A stretch of DNA of 64,000 nt from Prevotella sp. E13-27. Lineage in GTDB: Bacteria; Bacteroidota; Bacteroidia; Bacteroidales; Bacteroidaceae. The first letter of the stretch is position 1. Each line of letters starts with the position of its first letter. A program made the position numbers and the translations under genes. The stretch spans positions 1,798,001 to 1,862,000 of the forward strand of contig NZ_JALPSC010000001.1 of assembly GCF_023217965.1 (NCBI RefSeq). Reading direction: 5' to 3'. Positions 31,336 to 40,172 of the stretch are shown in pieces. The notes beneath the pieces are model-generated. The model was given only the letters and a program-made list of their open reading frames with translations. It made no database searches and was not told the DNA's origin.

Positions 31336-34134
31336 TCAGGCAATCAGGTTAATATCGCATGGAATCCATATCCAGAATGTGCTTCCTTTTCCTTCACCTT
31401 CGCTATCGACACCAACCTTTCCGCCACAGCGCTCTGCTATGCTCTTACAGATGCTAAGGCCGAGTCCTGTGCCCTGAACAAAGTCGTTGAGCTTGACGAA
31501 GCGGTCGAACACCGTTGACTGCTTGTCTATTGGAATGCCTGAGCCTGTGTCCTCGCAGTACATGTAGATGCCAGACGACTTCTCTCCATTGTCGGTGCGT
31601 ACATTTTCCTCCTTGCGGTAGCCCACCTTGATATGTCCTTGATGGGTGTATTTTACGGCATTGGTAGTGAAGTTGGTGATGACCTGCTGTAGTCGGCCCT
31701 TGTCAATACGGGTGACAAATGAGGCATATGGATTGTCTATGATGAATTCTACTCCAGGTTCCTCGATGCGCTGTGCCAGTATCTGACAAATGTCATTGAA
31801 GACTATGGCAAAGTCCACTTCCTCAGTTTCTATTGCGAGCGGACCCTGGTTCATGTTAGAGGCTTCGATGATGTCGTTGATAAGGCGCATGAGCATGTCG
31901 CAGTTGTTACGTATGATACGTATGAACTCCTTACGCTCATTGGGATCGTCAATAACCTGGAGCAAGTCGCTGAAGCCTACAATGGCATTCAGCGGAGTGC
32001 GAATCTCATGGGTCATGTTAGCGAGGAAGATGCTCTTGAGCTTGCCTGAGTCTTCAGAGTGCATGGTCTCGTTCTTCAGGCGATCCTGTGTCTCCATGAG
32101 TTTCGTGATATCTCGAACGATGCCAAAGTGTCCAGTCACTTTACCCTGTCCATCATGCATGGGTATGCCACTTATGGCTACCCACTGTGGCTCGGCGTTG
32201 ACAGGAGACTTGCGGAAGTGAAGCGACACGTTGAAATTGATATCCTCGCCTGCCAATCCTCCTAAAGCTTTCATTGCTGTCTCTTTCTGGTCCTCATAGA
32301 GGTTAGAGACATATTCGCTGAATGATAGTGTGAACTCTTTCTTCTGGAGAGAGCGTGAGAAGCTGATGGTCTGGCTCGCAACGTCAGAGCTCCATACCCA
32401 CATCTGGCTGTTCTCCAACAGGTAGTTAAGCTCGCTCTCGTATAGTTTAATCTGTTCGTTGGTGTTATGAAGTTCGGCTCTTTGCTGTTTTAGCTTGAAA
32501 TACAGTTCACGTGCATAGGTGACATCACGGGCGGTGATGAGGTAATGGATGAGTTCACCTTTCTCATAGGCAGGAGTGATACTAAACTCAATATATTTAT
32601 CTACTCCTCCTGGTTCAAGCACCAAGTGCTGGCATATGAAGAATCGCTCGTGGCTATCGGGGTCGAAGTCACCTTTAATCAGTGGCATGTCTTTGAGAAG
32701 GGTGCTGCGGAAGGCTTCTTCGACAACATCATTGATGTTACACAACTTACGCATGTTTGTGTTGAAGTCTATAAGATGACCATCCTTGTCATATAACGAC
32801 ATGGCTACGAGGGTGGAGTCAAACATCTTGACGAAACGATTGGCAAGCTCGTTGTCACGTCGTTCCTGCTCTACTTCATTGGTTATGTTCTTAACGGCCC
32901 CCACGATGTAGCGAATCTTGCCGTCCTCTCCTTTTTCTGATACAGCATTGCCTTGTATTGAAACATACTGATTGCTTACGTATGACTTCCATTGGGCATT
33001 GATGTCCCATTTGTCTGTATCACCACTCTTTATAGCAGTGAACTGTGACATTAGCCTGTTGCGGTCATCGGGATGGAAGTGCGAGAATAGTTCGTCTAAG
33101 CCAACACCTTTTTTAGGGAGCATGGTTCCGTACTTGTCGATAGTGATACCTGTGGTTAGATCATGCTCAATGATGGTGTACTCGTTCATGTCGAGCGCAG
33201 TTCGCATCATGTGCTCTATATCCTCTGCACGGTTATTTAGTTTCCTTTCGTTCACATGGATGCGCTTAATGGCAATCATGATGATGACGACTATGACAAG
33301 TGCAATGGCGATGTATGTGATAACGATGGTGGGCGTGTTACGGTTCAAACGCTCAGGGTTGAACCATTTGTCGCGTATCTGCTGAAGCTCTCCAGCCTGT
33401 TCCATGCGTGCAAAGGTGTCATCGAACTGATTGACAAGAGTTTCGTTTGTGCTAACCACACGGAATTCACCAACAGGTATGACAAGTTCGCTAACCTTGA
33501 GCACTTCTTCCATTCCGAGCTCTTTTATCTTCCATATCAGTGGCTGGCCGCCCCATAACATGTATTTTTCCTGCCCGTTTGCAATCCTTGACAATGCATA
33601 TTTCACAGAGCTGTACCTTATTTGGGTTTCAGGCAGAAGCTCCTTTAATATTTTTACTGTTATGGAATCGTTGAAACGCACCTGTATGCCGTCGGCTGAT
33701 TTCAGTTGACTGATGTCGGTGATGGTGGGGCTGTCCTTGTGTTGGGCAATGCGGAGGTTGTAGTCTGTCAGTACTATGCTGGAATAGTGGAAAATGCTGT
33801 CGTTAAATGTGTTGTAAGGATCAATGACCATATCAGCCTCACCTTTTCTGAACATCTCTTTTGCTTTAGTCCAGTCGCATGTTTCAATTGTATATTCTAC
33901 AGACATGCGCTTGAGTACGGCTTCCAAGATATCTACGTCAAAGCCGGTAATCTCTCCATAGGTGTCATTGTACTCGTATGGAGGAAAGTCCCAGTCGATG
34001 ACAATGGTCAGCGGCGACTCCTTGGTGTATATCTCTGAGAGGCTTTTCTGTGCTGTTGCTGTCTGTGGAAGACTAAGCAGTGACAGCATGAAGAAAAGCA
34101 GTCGTGTTCCGTATGTAATAAAACTCTTGTGCAT
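31336..34134 (-). CDS. Sensor histidine kinase with periplasmic solute-binding domain
   Basis: A 932-residue membrane kinase. Order: signal peptide, periplasmic SBP_bac_3-like domain (about 35-270; DWDFPPYEYNDTYGEITGFD), membrane helix (about 272-292), PAS regions (about 305-660), HisKA with the phosphoacceptor His709 in NMTHEIRTPLNAIVGFSDLL, and HATPase_c with VITNFTTNAVKYT, DTGSGIP and GTGLGLSICKSIA. There is no receiver or DNA-binding domain, so it needs a separate response regulator that is not in the window. It follows the paralogous kinase gene after two bases. The ligand is probably a small solute such as an amino acid or sugar. Confidence 0.93.
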   Translation of the reverse strand: MHKSFITYGTRLLFFMLSLLSLPQTATAQKSLSEIYTKESPLTIVIDWDFPPYEYNDTYGEITGFDVDILEAVLKRMSVEYTIETCDWTKAKEMFRKGEADMVIDPYNTFNDSIFHYSSIVLTDYNLRIAQHKDSPTITDISQLKSADGIQVRFNDSITVKILKELLPETQIRYSSVKYALSRIANGQEKYMLWGGQPLIWKIKELGMEEVLKVSELVIPVGEFRVVSTNETLVNQFDDTFARMEQAGELQQIRDKWFNPERLNRNTPTIVITYIAIALVIVVIIMIAIKRIHVNERKLNNRAEDIEHMMRTALDMNEYTIIEHDLTTGITIDKYGTMLPKKGVGLDELFSHFHPDDRNRLMSQFTAIKSGDTDKWDINAQWKSYVSNQYVSIQGNAVSEKGEDGKIRYIVGAVKNITNEVEQERRDNELANRFVKMFDSTLVAMSLYDKDGHLIDFNTNMRKLCNINDVVEEAFRSTLLKDMPLIKGDFDPDSHERFFICQHLVLEPGGVDKYIEFSITPAYEKGELIHYLITARDVTYARELYFKLKQQRAELHNTNEQIKLYESELNYLLENSQMWVWSSDVASQTISFSRSLQKKEFTLSFSEYVSNLYEDQKETAMKALGGLAGEDINFNVSLHFRKSPVNAEPQWVAISGIPMHDGQGKVTGHFGIVRDITKLMETQDRLKNETMHSEDSGKLKSIFLANMTHEIRTPLNAIVGFSDLLQVIDDPNERKEFIRIIRNNCDMLMRLINDIIEASNMNQGPLAIETEEVDFAIVFNDICQILAQRIEEPGVEFIIDNPYASFVTRIDKGRLQQVITNFTTNAVKYTHQGHIKVGYRKEENVRTDNGEKSSGIYMYCEDTGSGIPIDKQSTVFDRFVKLNDFVQGTGLGLSICKSIAERCGGKVGVDSEGEGKGSTFWIWIPCDINLIA

Positions 34135-34136
34135 AG

Positions 34137-36959
34137 TTAGAATATTTTTTTGCGCTCAATTGTTATTGCTTCGCAAGGAATGATGATGCATACAGTCGTT
34201 CCTTTTCCTTCCTTAGTGAAAATATAAATCTTTCCGTTCATTTGCTCGATAATCTCTTTGCAGATGGGAAGTCCCAGTCCTGTTCCGTTGTTGTTGCCTG
34301 ATGCAAAACGTTCGTAGATGTGCTTCAGTACGTCGGGAGCTATTCCTGAACCAGTGTCTTCGATGACAATCATGAGCCTGTCGCCCACATAGTCATAGCG
34401 TGCCCTTACAAATCCGGAATCGGTATGTTTGGTCGCGTTTGCTATAACCTGCTCAATGACTCTTCCGATGTTTGTGTCGTCAATATTGACAATAATCTTG
34501 TCAAAGCGATTCTCTACAATATACTCAACGCCTTCTTTTTGCTGGTTTGCCCATCCTACGTAGCAGTGCCCCTCAAATGACAGAGCGAAGTCTGTTGGCT
34601 GCACGTTGTATTCAATCATGTGGGCATCAAGACGTGACAGGAACAGTATGTCGTTGATGAGGTCTAACAGGTAGGTAGAGCTTGACTTTATCTCGTTTAT
34701 GAACAGAACCTCGTCTTCTGGAGAGTGGGGCTGCTCGAACAGTTCCGAGAAACCTACAACGGAGCTCAGTGGAGTACGTATCTCGTAGCTCATGTTCCTG
34801 AGGAACGAGTTCTTCAGCGTCTCTATCTCGTGTGCCTTGACAGTTTCTTTCTCAAGCATTGCCTCGGTGGCTTTTATGGTACTGATGTCGCGGCACATTC
34901 CGAAATAGGAGATGACGTTTCCTTCGCTGTCGAGTGTCGGTACGAAGCGCAGTAGTAGGTACAGTGGTTTGCCGCCTGCCCTAAGTGTGGTACATACCTC
35001 TGCTTCAATAGTTGTCTTCGAGCGGTTGTCCATGTTGTTCAATGCGCGCATGACAGCTTTTTGAGATATGTCTGCTGTGAGAGACATAACTCTGGTCTGT
35101 GTCAGTTCGTGCTGAACAATGTTATGAGACTTGTTTATGGACAGTATATGCGTATCAGGTGAGTAAGTCGCTATGCGCACACCGCCTACCTCCATCACAT
35201 AGTTGATGTTGTCTATATAGTCGATAAGCTCTTTGTTCGCTTCCTTTTCTTTTCTGATGCCGCGTTGTATGTTACGATAAGTGTCAACAGTTTCTGTTAT
35301 CTCCATACCTGTCTCATAGGCACACAAGAGATTACCATCTTTGTCTCGAACAGGTACAATCTGCAGATTATACACAATGGGTTTCGTCAGCTTGCGTGAT
35401 ATGATGCTGTTTTTAACTCCATTGTAGTTGATGAAGCGTGTAACATTATAGTAGTCAAAGGTGTCGTAGTTGAAATCTGGTATGTCAATAATCTGACGCA
35501 GGCTTACGCGGTTGCGTATTGTCTCGTCAAGTGACATCTGAAGTGTCTCCTGAGCACGCTCGTTCATGTTCACTATGTAGCCGTCGCGGTCGAAATAAAT
35601 CATGTCAACAATGGCTGTGTTGAAGATTGAACGGTAGAGGATGAGACGTTCCTTCGTTTCGCGCAGGTTCTTGTTCTTTTCGGTTATGTCGTTGCATACA
35701 GCCATAATCACTATTGGCTTCCCCTCTTTTTCTCGTACTACGGACAATGTTATGGCATAGGTGTGTACACCTCCGGTAGGGTCGCTTTCAGCAAAGGTGT
35801 TTATGTCCAATGAGATGTTTTCGCTCTTTTTGCTTACGATGTCGTTAATGGAAGAGATGACTAAGTCGTGACTTTCCTTATCCAAACGACTGGTGAATTG
35901 TTCGAGCGTGTAATTGTGAGTGGGTATGCCCTCGTTATTTATCCAGATGAAGCATTGCTTGACTACATCGTAGAGCCATATGCTTGTGCCGCTTGCCCGC
36001 ATGATAAGGGCGAGACGACTATTTCGCTGCTTGCTGCGGGCATTAGCTTTGTTCTCACGATAGCGAACGTAAAATATTATTGTGGTGAGGAAGATTGCCA
36101 AAACAACTAAGATGTTAAGAATATGCCATACCCATGTAGGTATTCCGCTATTCTGTTTTTCGGGATAGAACCATTTGTTCCTAATCGTGACGACACGTCC
36201 ATCGTTGCGCAGCTTGGAGTATAGGCTGTCGAGCTTATGCAGCAGCAGCTGGTCGTTGGACATGAACTTGTATTCACCATCAGGCATGGTGACGGGCGCT
36301 ATCTGTAGCTTGTTAAGGTGGTTGGCGCGTATTAGCCACTTCAGGGCAGCGGTGTTCCACAGTACTTGTCCTTTACCCTCACTGCCAACCTTCTTGACTG
36401 CAGACTCCATGTCTTCAAACGTGCGTATGCTGTTGCCCCATCCTTGCTTTTCTATGAGGTAATGGCTGAAACTACCGTAGTGTACGAATACCTGATGGTT
36501 CTCTATGTCTTCGAAGGTGGTAATGGGCTGCTGTTCTCCTTTCGGCCATACCACGCTGTGAGTGAACAATGAAACAACTTGTTTGCCAAAGATAGTGTAT
36601 TCTTCATTAAATGGAGCTTGCATGCCAAGAGTCAGGTCAGCGCGCTTGTCTTTAATGTCTTTTAGCACGTCTGCCCTCACTTTCAGCTTAGTGACATGTG
36701 GTATACCGAGCTGGTTGAGCAGTATGTCAACAAGTTCAACATTGAATCCCATTGCTATGCCTTTGTCATCATTGAAGGCATAGGGCCAGATGTCAAAGGC
36801 ATCTTCATAGACAAGTGGGTGCTCTTCAGTGTACTCCCTGGCGTATTCTTGAGGGATGGAGTCTGTTTCCACACTGTCAGTATCTGCTGCATACAGATGT
36901 GGTGACGCTAAAAGCGCGAGAAGTGTGAAAAATGATATGATGGTGAGATGTTTTCTCAT
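34137..36959 (-). CDS. Sensor kinase paralogue with Tyr in place of the phosphoacceptor His (pseudokinase)
   Basis: A 940-residue paralogue of the next gene with the same layout: signal peptide, SBP_bac_3-like domain (DIWPYAFNDDKGIAMGFNVE), membrane helix (about 295-315), two PAS regions, HisKA and HATPase_c. The H-box reads NMSYEIRTPLSSVVGFSELF, so residue 725 is Tyr (codon TAC at 34787-34785), not His. The ATP-binding motifs (NATKHT, DTGSGIAP, GTGLGLPICKEI) are intact, so the reading frame is conserved and it may act through a heterodimer. The ATG at 36959 is used because the upstream ATG at 37010 lies in the -33 element. Confidence 0.9.
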   Translation of the reverse strand: MRKHLTIISFFTLLALLASPHLYAADTDSVETDSIPQEYAREYTEEHPLVYEDAFDIWPYAFNDDKGIAMGFNVELVDILLNQLGIPHVTKLKVRADVLKDIKDKRADLTLGMQAPFNEEYTIFGKQVVSLFTHSVVWPKGEQQPITTFEDIENHQVFVHYGSFSHYLIEKQGWGNSIRTFEDMESAVKKVGSEGKGQVLWNTAALKWLIRANHLNKLQIAPVTMPDGEYKFMSNDQLLLHKLDSLYSKLRNDGRVVTIRNKWFYPEKQNSGIPTWVWHILNILVVLAIFLTTIIFYVRYRENKANARSKQRNSRLALIMRASGTSIWLYDVVKQCFIWINNEGIPTHNYTLEQFTSRLDKESHDLVISSINDIVSKKSENISLDINTFAESDPTGGVHTYAITLSVVREKEGKPIVIMAVCNDITEKNKNLRETKERLILYRSIFNTAIVDMIYFDRDGYIVNMNERAQETLQMSLDETIRNRVSLRQIIDIPDFNYDTFDYYNVTRFINYNGVKNSIISRKLTKPIVYNLQIVPVRDKDGNLLCAYETGMEITETVDTYRNIQRGIRKEKEANKELIDYIDNINYVMEVGGVRIATYSPDTHILSINKSHNIVQHELTQTRVMSLTADISQKAVMRALNNMDNRSKTTIEAEVCTTLRAGGKPLYLLLRFVPTLDSEGNVISYFGMCRDISTIKATEAMLEKETVKAHEIETLKNSFLRNMSYEIRTPLSSVVGFSELFEQPHSPEDEVLFINEIKSSSTYLLDLINDILFLSRLDAHMIEYNVQPTDFALSFEGHCYVGWANQQKEGVEYIVENRFDKIIVNIDDTNIGRVIEQVIANATKHTDSGFVRARYDYVGDRLMIVIEDTGSGIAPDVLKHIYERFASGNNNGTGLGLPICKEIIEQMNGKIYIFTKEGKGTTVCIIIPCEAITIERKKIF

Positions 36960-36980
36960 GTTTTTGTGGATTAGTAGTGG

Positions 36981-37011
36981 CAAAAGTAAGCAAAAAACTA
37001 TAATTATCAAA
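36981..37011 (-). promoter_or_regulatory. Promoter of the two-kinase operon
   Basis: On the minus strand TTTG (37011-37008), 19 bases, then TACTTTTG (36988-36981), a perfect spacing. The leader to the ATG at 36959 is about 18 bases. Confidence 0.8.
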
Positions 37012-37073
37012 ACTTTTCCTTTGTTTTTTGATTTTTCTCCGTTAAAATTGTCATTTTTGCTTCGTCTTGCCCA

Positions 37074-37931
37074 CTAATCTCTCTCCAATATCCAGTCTCT
37101 GCATTGTTCCATTAACCATTTCGGGGTGGATGTTGCTCCACAGATGCCTATGGTCTTTACGTCTTTGAGCCATTCTGGTTTTATCTCGTCAGGCCCCTCG
37201 ATTAGGTAGCTGTTTGGATTTACTCTCACACACTCATTGTAGAGCACCTTGCCGTTGGAACTCTTGCGTCCGCTTACGAAGAGTATGAGGTCGTGGCGTG
37301 TGGCAAACTGGGATATGTTAGGCATCCTGTTGGCCACTTGTCGGCAGATGGTGTCGAAGCTCTGGAAGCTGGCTTCAGGTGAGATATGCTCCTGAATATA
37401 TTCAATGATGCGATGGAACTCGTCGAGTGATTTCGTGGTTTGTGAATAGAGGTAGATGTCACGTGTGAAGTCGAGGGATTTCACATCGTCGAACTTCTCT
37501 ATGACAATGGCCTTCCCGTTGGTCTGTCCTACAAGTCCGAGCACCTCGGCATGTCCGTTCTTTCCAAAGATTACAACCTGGGCTTTGCTGTCGTTGGTCC
37601 ATTTGTCCTTTATGCGCTTCTGTAGCTGTAGCACCACAGGACATGTGGCATCGATAATCTCAATGTTGTTGCGTCGGGCGGTCTCGTATGTTGCAGGTGG
37701 CTCGCCATGGGCCCTGAGCAGCACTTTCGCATTTTGTAGGTTTGCCAGCTCCTCGTGGTTGATGGTGATGAGACCCATCTGTCGCAGACGGTCACATTCC
37801 ATACCGTTATGTACTATGTCTCCAAGACAGTAGAGGGTGTTGCCTTTCTGTAGTTCTTCCTCGGCTTTCTTTATCGCTGTGGTAACTCCGAAGCAGAAGC
37901 CGCTGCCATTATCTATTTCTATTTGAAACAT
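37074..37931 (-). CDS. ispH: 4-Hydroxy-3-methylbut-2-enyl diphosphate reductase
   Basis: IspH carries out the last step of the MEP isoprenoid pathway, using a 4Fe-4S cluster. The 285-residue protein has the three cluster cysteines: Cys12 in SGFCFGV, one in DATCPVVLQL (about 96) and one in GICGATSTPKWL (about 261), plus the conserved THGEP-like RAHGEPP. It is the last gene of the A2M-DUF1573-meaB-ispH string, 12 bases from meaB. Confidence 0.96.
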   Translation of the reverse strand: MFQIEIDNGSGFCFGVTTAIKKAEEELQKGNTLYCLGDIVHNGMECDRLRQMGLITINHEELANLQNAKVLLRAHGEPPATYETARRNNIEIIDATCPVVLQLQKRIKDKWTNDSKAQVVIFGKNGHAEVLGLVGQTNGKAIVIEKFDDVKSLDFTRDIYLYSQTTKSLDEFHRIIEYIQEHISPEASFQSFDTICRQVANRMPNISQFATRHDLILFVSGRKSSNGKVLYNECVRVNPNSYLIEGPDEIKPEWLKDVKTIGICGATSTPKWLMEQCRDWILERD

Positions 37932-37943
37932 AGATTAGTGATG

Positions 37944-39044
37944 TCACTTTTTAAGATGTTGATAATAATCGTCGAGCAGCTGTTGGGCGGCGACGAAAGA
38001 TGTCTTCTGGCCTGCAAGGACTACTTTCTCTGCTTGCTCCAGCTGTTGTTGTATGAGAGGATTGTTATAGAAGTTCATGCGAAGATGCTCGTTGATGCTC
38101 TCATACATCCAGTATTTTGCCTGTTCGTTGCGACGATAGTCGAAATATCCGTTGTCCTTGACGAAGTCTATGTAACTGTATATCATGTCCCATATCTCCT
38201 TGATGCCTGTGCCGTAGAAGCCGCTGTAGCAGAGCACCTGTGGCAGCCAGCCGCTGTCAGGCTTAGGGAAGAAATGAAGGGCGTTGCGGAAGTTGGTGGC
38301 AGCCATGTGGCAACGGTCAACATTGTCGCCGTCGCACTTATTGATGACTATGCCGTCGCTTATCTCCATGATGCCGCGTTTGATGCCCTGTAATTCGTCG
38401 CCTGTTCCCGCAACCTGTATGAGCAGGAAGAAATCGACCATGGAGTGACAGGCTGTCTCACTCTGTCCTACACCCACGGTCTCTACGAAGATTTTGTCGT
38501 AGCCGGCAGCTTCGCAGAGGATTATTGTCTCACGCGTCTTGCGTGCCACGCCTCCGAGTGAGCCTGCTGATGGGCTGGGACGTATGAAGGAGTCGGGATG
38601 GAGGGCAAGCTTCTCCATGCGCGTCTTATCGCCGAGTATGCTTCCCTTGGTGCGTTCCGATGAGGGGTCGATGGCGAGAACGGCGAGCTTGCCTCCTTTC
38701 TCTTTGAGAACGTGCATTCCGAACTCATCGATGGATGTTGACTTGCCTGCTCCTGGCACGCCACTTATGCCTATGCGTATGCTGTTGCCGCTATAGGGGA
38801 GAAGTCGCTCAATGACTTCCTGGGCCTGCTTCTGATGGTCGGGGTTGACGCTTTCAACCAGTGTCACAGCCTGTGAGAGTATGGTGACATCGCCTTTGAG
38901 GATTCCTTCAACGATGTCGCCTACTGATAGCTGACGACGCTTGTATCTGTTTCTTTGCAGATAGGGGTTGACTATCGATTGTTGCTCTACGCCGCTGTTT
39001 ACTTGTAATCCTGCATATTCGGCACTGTTCTCTGGATGTTCCAT
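37944..39044 (-). CDS. meaB: Methylmalonyl-CoA mutase-associated GTPase MeaB
   Basis: MeaB is a G3E-family chaperone that protects methylmalonyl-CoA mutase and controls cobalamin loading. The 366-residue protein has the P-loop GVPGAGKSTSID (about 99-110), the AIDPSSERTKGSILGDKTRM segment, and a G4 NKCD. Propionate/succinate metabolism is typical of Bacteroidales, but no mutase gene is in the window. The gene is 26 bases behind the DUF1573 gene. Confidence 0.95.
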   Translation of the reverse strand: MEHPENSAEYAGLQVNSGVEQQSIVNPYLQRNRYKRRQLSVGDIVEGILKGDVTILSQAVTLVESVNPDHQKQAQEVIERLLPYSGNSIRIGISGVPGAGKSTSIDEFGMHVLKEKGGKLAVLAIDPSSERTKGSILGDKTRMEKLALHPDSFIRPSPSAGSLGGVARKTRETIILCEAAGYDKIFVETVGVGQSETACHSMVDFFLLIQVAGTGDELQGIKRGIMEISDGIVINKCDGDNVDRCHMAATNFRNALHFFPKPDSGWLPQVLCYSGFYGTGIKEIWDMIYSYIDFVKDNGYFDYRRNEQAKYWMYESINEHLRMNFYNNPLIQQQLEQAEKVVLAGQKTSFVAAQQLLDDYYQHLKK

Positions 39045-39070
39045 GTAGAATTATTGGTTTAGGTGGAAAA

Positions 39071-40165
39071 TCATTTTACGTTTATTGGTATGATGACCTT
39101 TGACTTGTCTGGGTCGTTGGTAATCATTAGGATACGTGGTTTTGAGCGCGACTTCAACAACTGTTCGCGGTCGCCTTTTATCTTCAGTGTGGTGCGCTCG
39201 CCAGGGTTGAGCTGTCGCTTGCCAAGTGTTACTTCTAGTCCACGTGTAAACATCTGCATTGATGAAATGTTCAGCGCTGTGCGACCTGTATTTGTTATGG
39301 TGATGACGCCTTTCTTTACTTTCTTGCCGTTGACGATTCCGATGGTGACGCTCTCACTTGAGAACTTCATGTGAGGGGCATACTGTTTGTTGCTGCCTTC
39401 GAAACTCTTCAGGTCGGGGAGAAGAACCACGGAGATGGGAAGCTCGTTGTCAGGCGTAATCTTGTCGCCAAGATGGCTTGCGAGATATACTGATGTCTGA
39501 GTAAGTCCGAAGTCGTGTATATGCTCTGAGTTCAGCGTCACGAACACCTTACCAGCCTGTCCGGGACGAAGCTCCTCTGGCACGCTTACAGCTGTAAGGT
39601 AGGGTGGCAGGTGCTGAATGTTTGGCACCATGGGTTTCAAGCTGTTGTTGAGCACGTTGATGACATCCTCAGGATGGTCGCCACGGTTCACGTCGTCGAA
39701 CTCAAGCACGTTCTTGTCTGCCAGCAGGTTGCCCATAGCGAAAGGATAAGTGCCGCTGTAGTCTTTCACCTCTGTCAGTACCACGCCTGTCATGGTGAGA
39801 TAGAGGCGGTTGGTGGTTTGTCGTGAGTTGTGTGAGCCTGAATGGCGCTGGTGATAGGTCACGGCAGCCTGCTTCTGGTAATGGCCGAGCATGCGACCGT
39901 CATAGACAAGCTTTATCTCGCATTTCTCGCCAGCATTGAGGTCTTTCTTTGCCAGTGTTACCTTCGTACATCCGCAGTCAGCCTTCACGTCGTCGATGAC
40001 TATTCGCCTTGAGCCATTGTTTTTCAGTTCAAATACGGCTGTTGCCGGCATCCTGTAGCCTGTGCTTCCGCAGTCTATGGCGTCTTTTGTCGCCACGAGT
40101 GACTGTCCTTTCGCTGCTCCTAATGGAAGCAGCAGCATTGTTAGTCCTATTATCAGTCTGTTCAT
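39071..40165 (-). CDS. Secreted DUF1573 protein
   Basis: About 364 residues. A signal peptide (MNRLIIGLTMLLLPLGAAKG) is followed by Ig-like DUF1573 repeats with the hallmark VKADCGCTKVTLAKKDLNAG. The second and third Ig-like repeats occupy 150-360. The function is unknown; the paired Cys suggests redox or metal sensitivity. I chose the ATG at 40165 because a start at 40186 would overlap the preceding gene and put extra charged residues before the signal. It follows the alpha-2-macroglobulin gene after seven bases. Confidence 0.85.
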   Translation of the reverse strand: MNRLIIGLTMLLLPLGAAKGQSLVATKDAIDCGSTGYRMPATAVFELKNNGSRRIVIDDVKADCGCTKVTLAKKDLNAGEKCEIKLVYDGRMLGHYQKQAAVTYHQRHSGSHNSRQTTNRLYLTMTGVVLTEVKDYSGTYPFAMGNLLADKNVLEFDDVNRGDHPEDVINVLNNSLKPMVPNIQHLPPYLTAVSVPEELRPGQAGKVFVTLNSEHIHDFGLTQTSVYLASHLGDKITPDNELPISVVLLPDLKSFEGSNKQYAPHMKFSSESVTIGIVNGKKVKKGVITITNTGRTALNISSMQMFTRGLEVTLGKRQLNPGERTTLKIKGDREQLLKSRSKPRILMITNDPDKSKVIIPINVK

Positions 40166-40172
40166 GTCTTCT

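Noticed and set aside
34137..36959. The His-less kinase as a pseudogene
   Set aside because: The frame is intact over 940 residues with conserved ATP motifs and a perfect promoter, so decay is unlikely.
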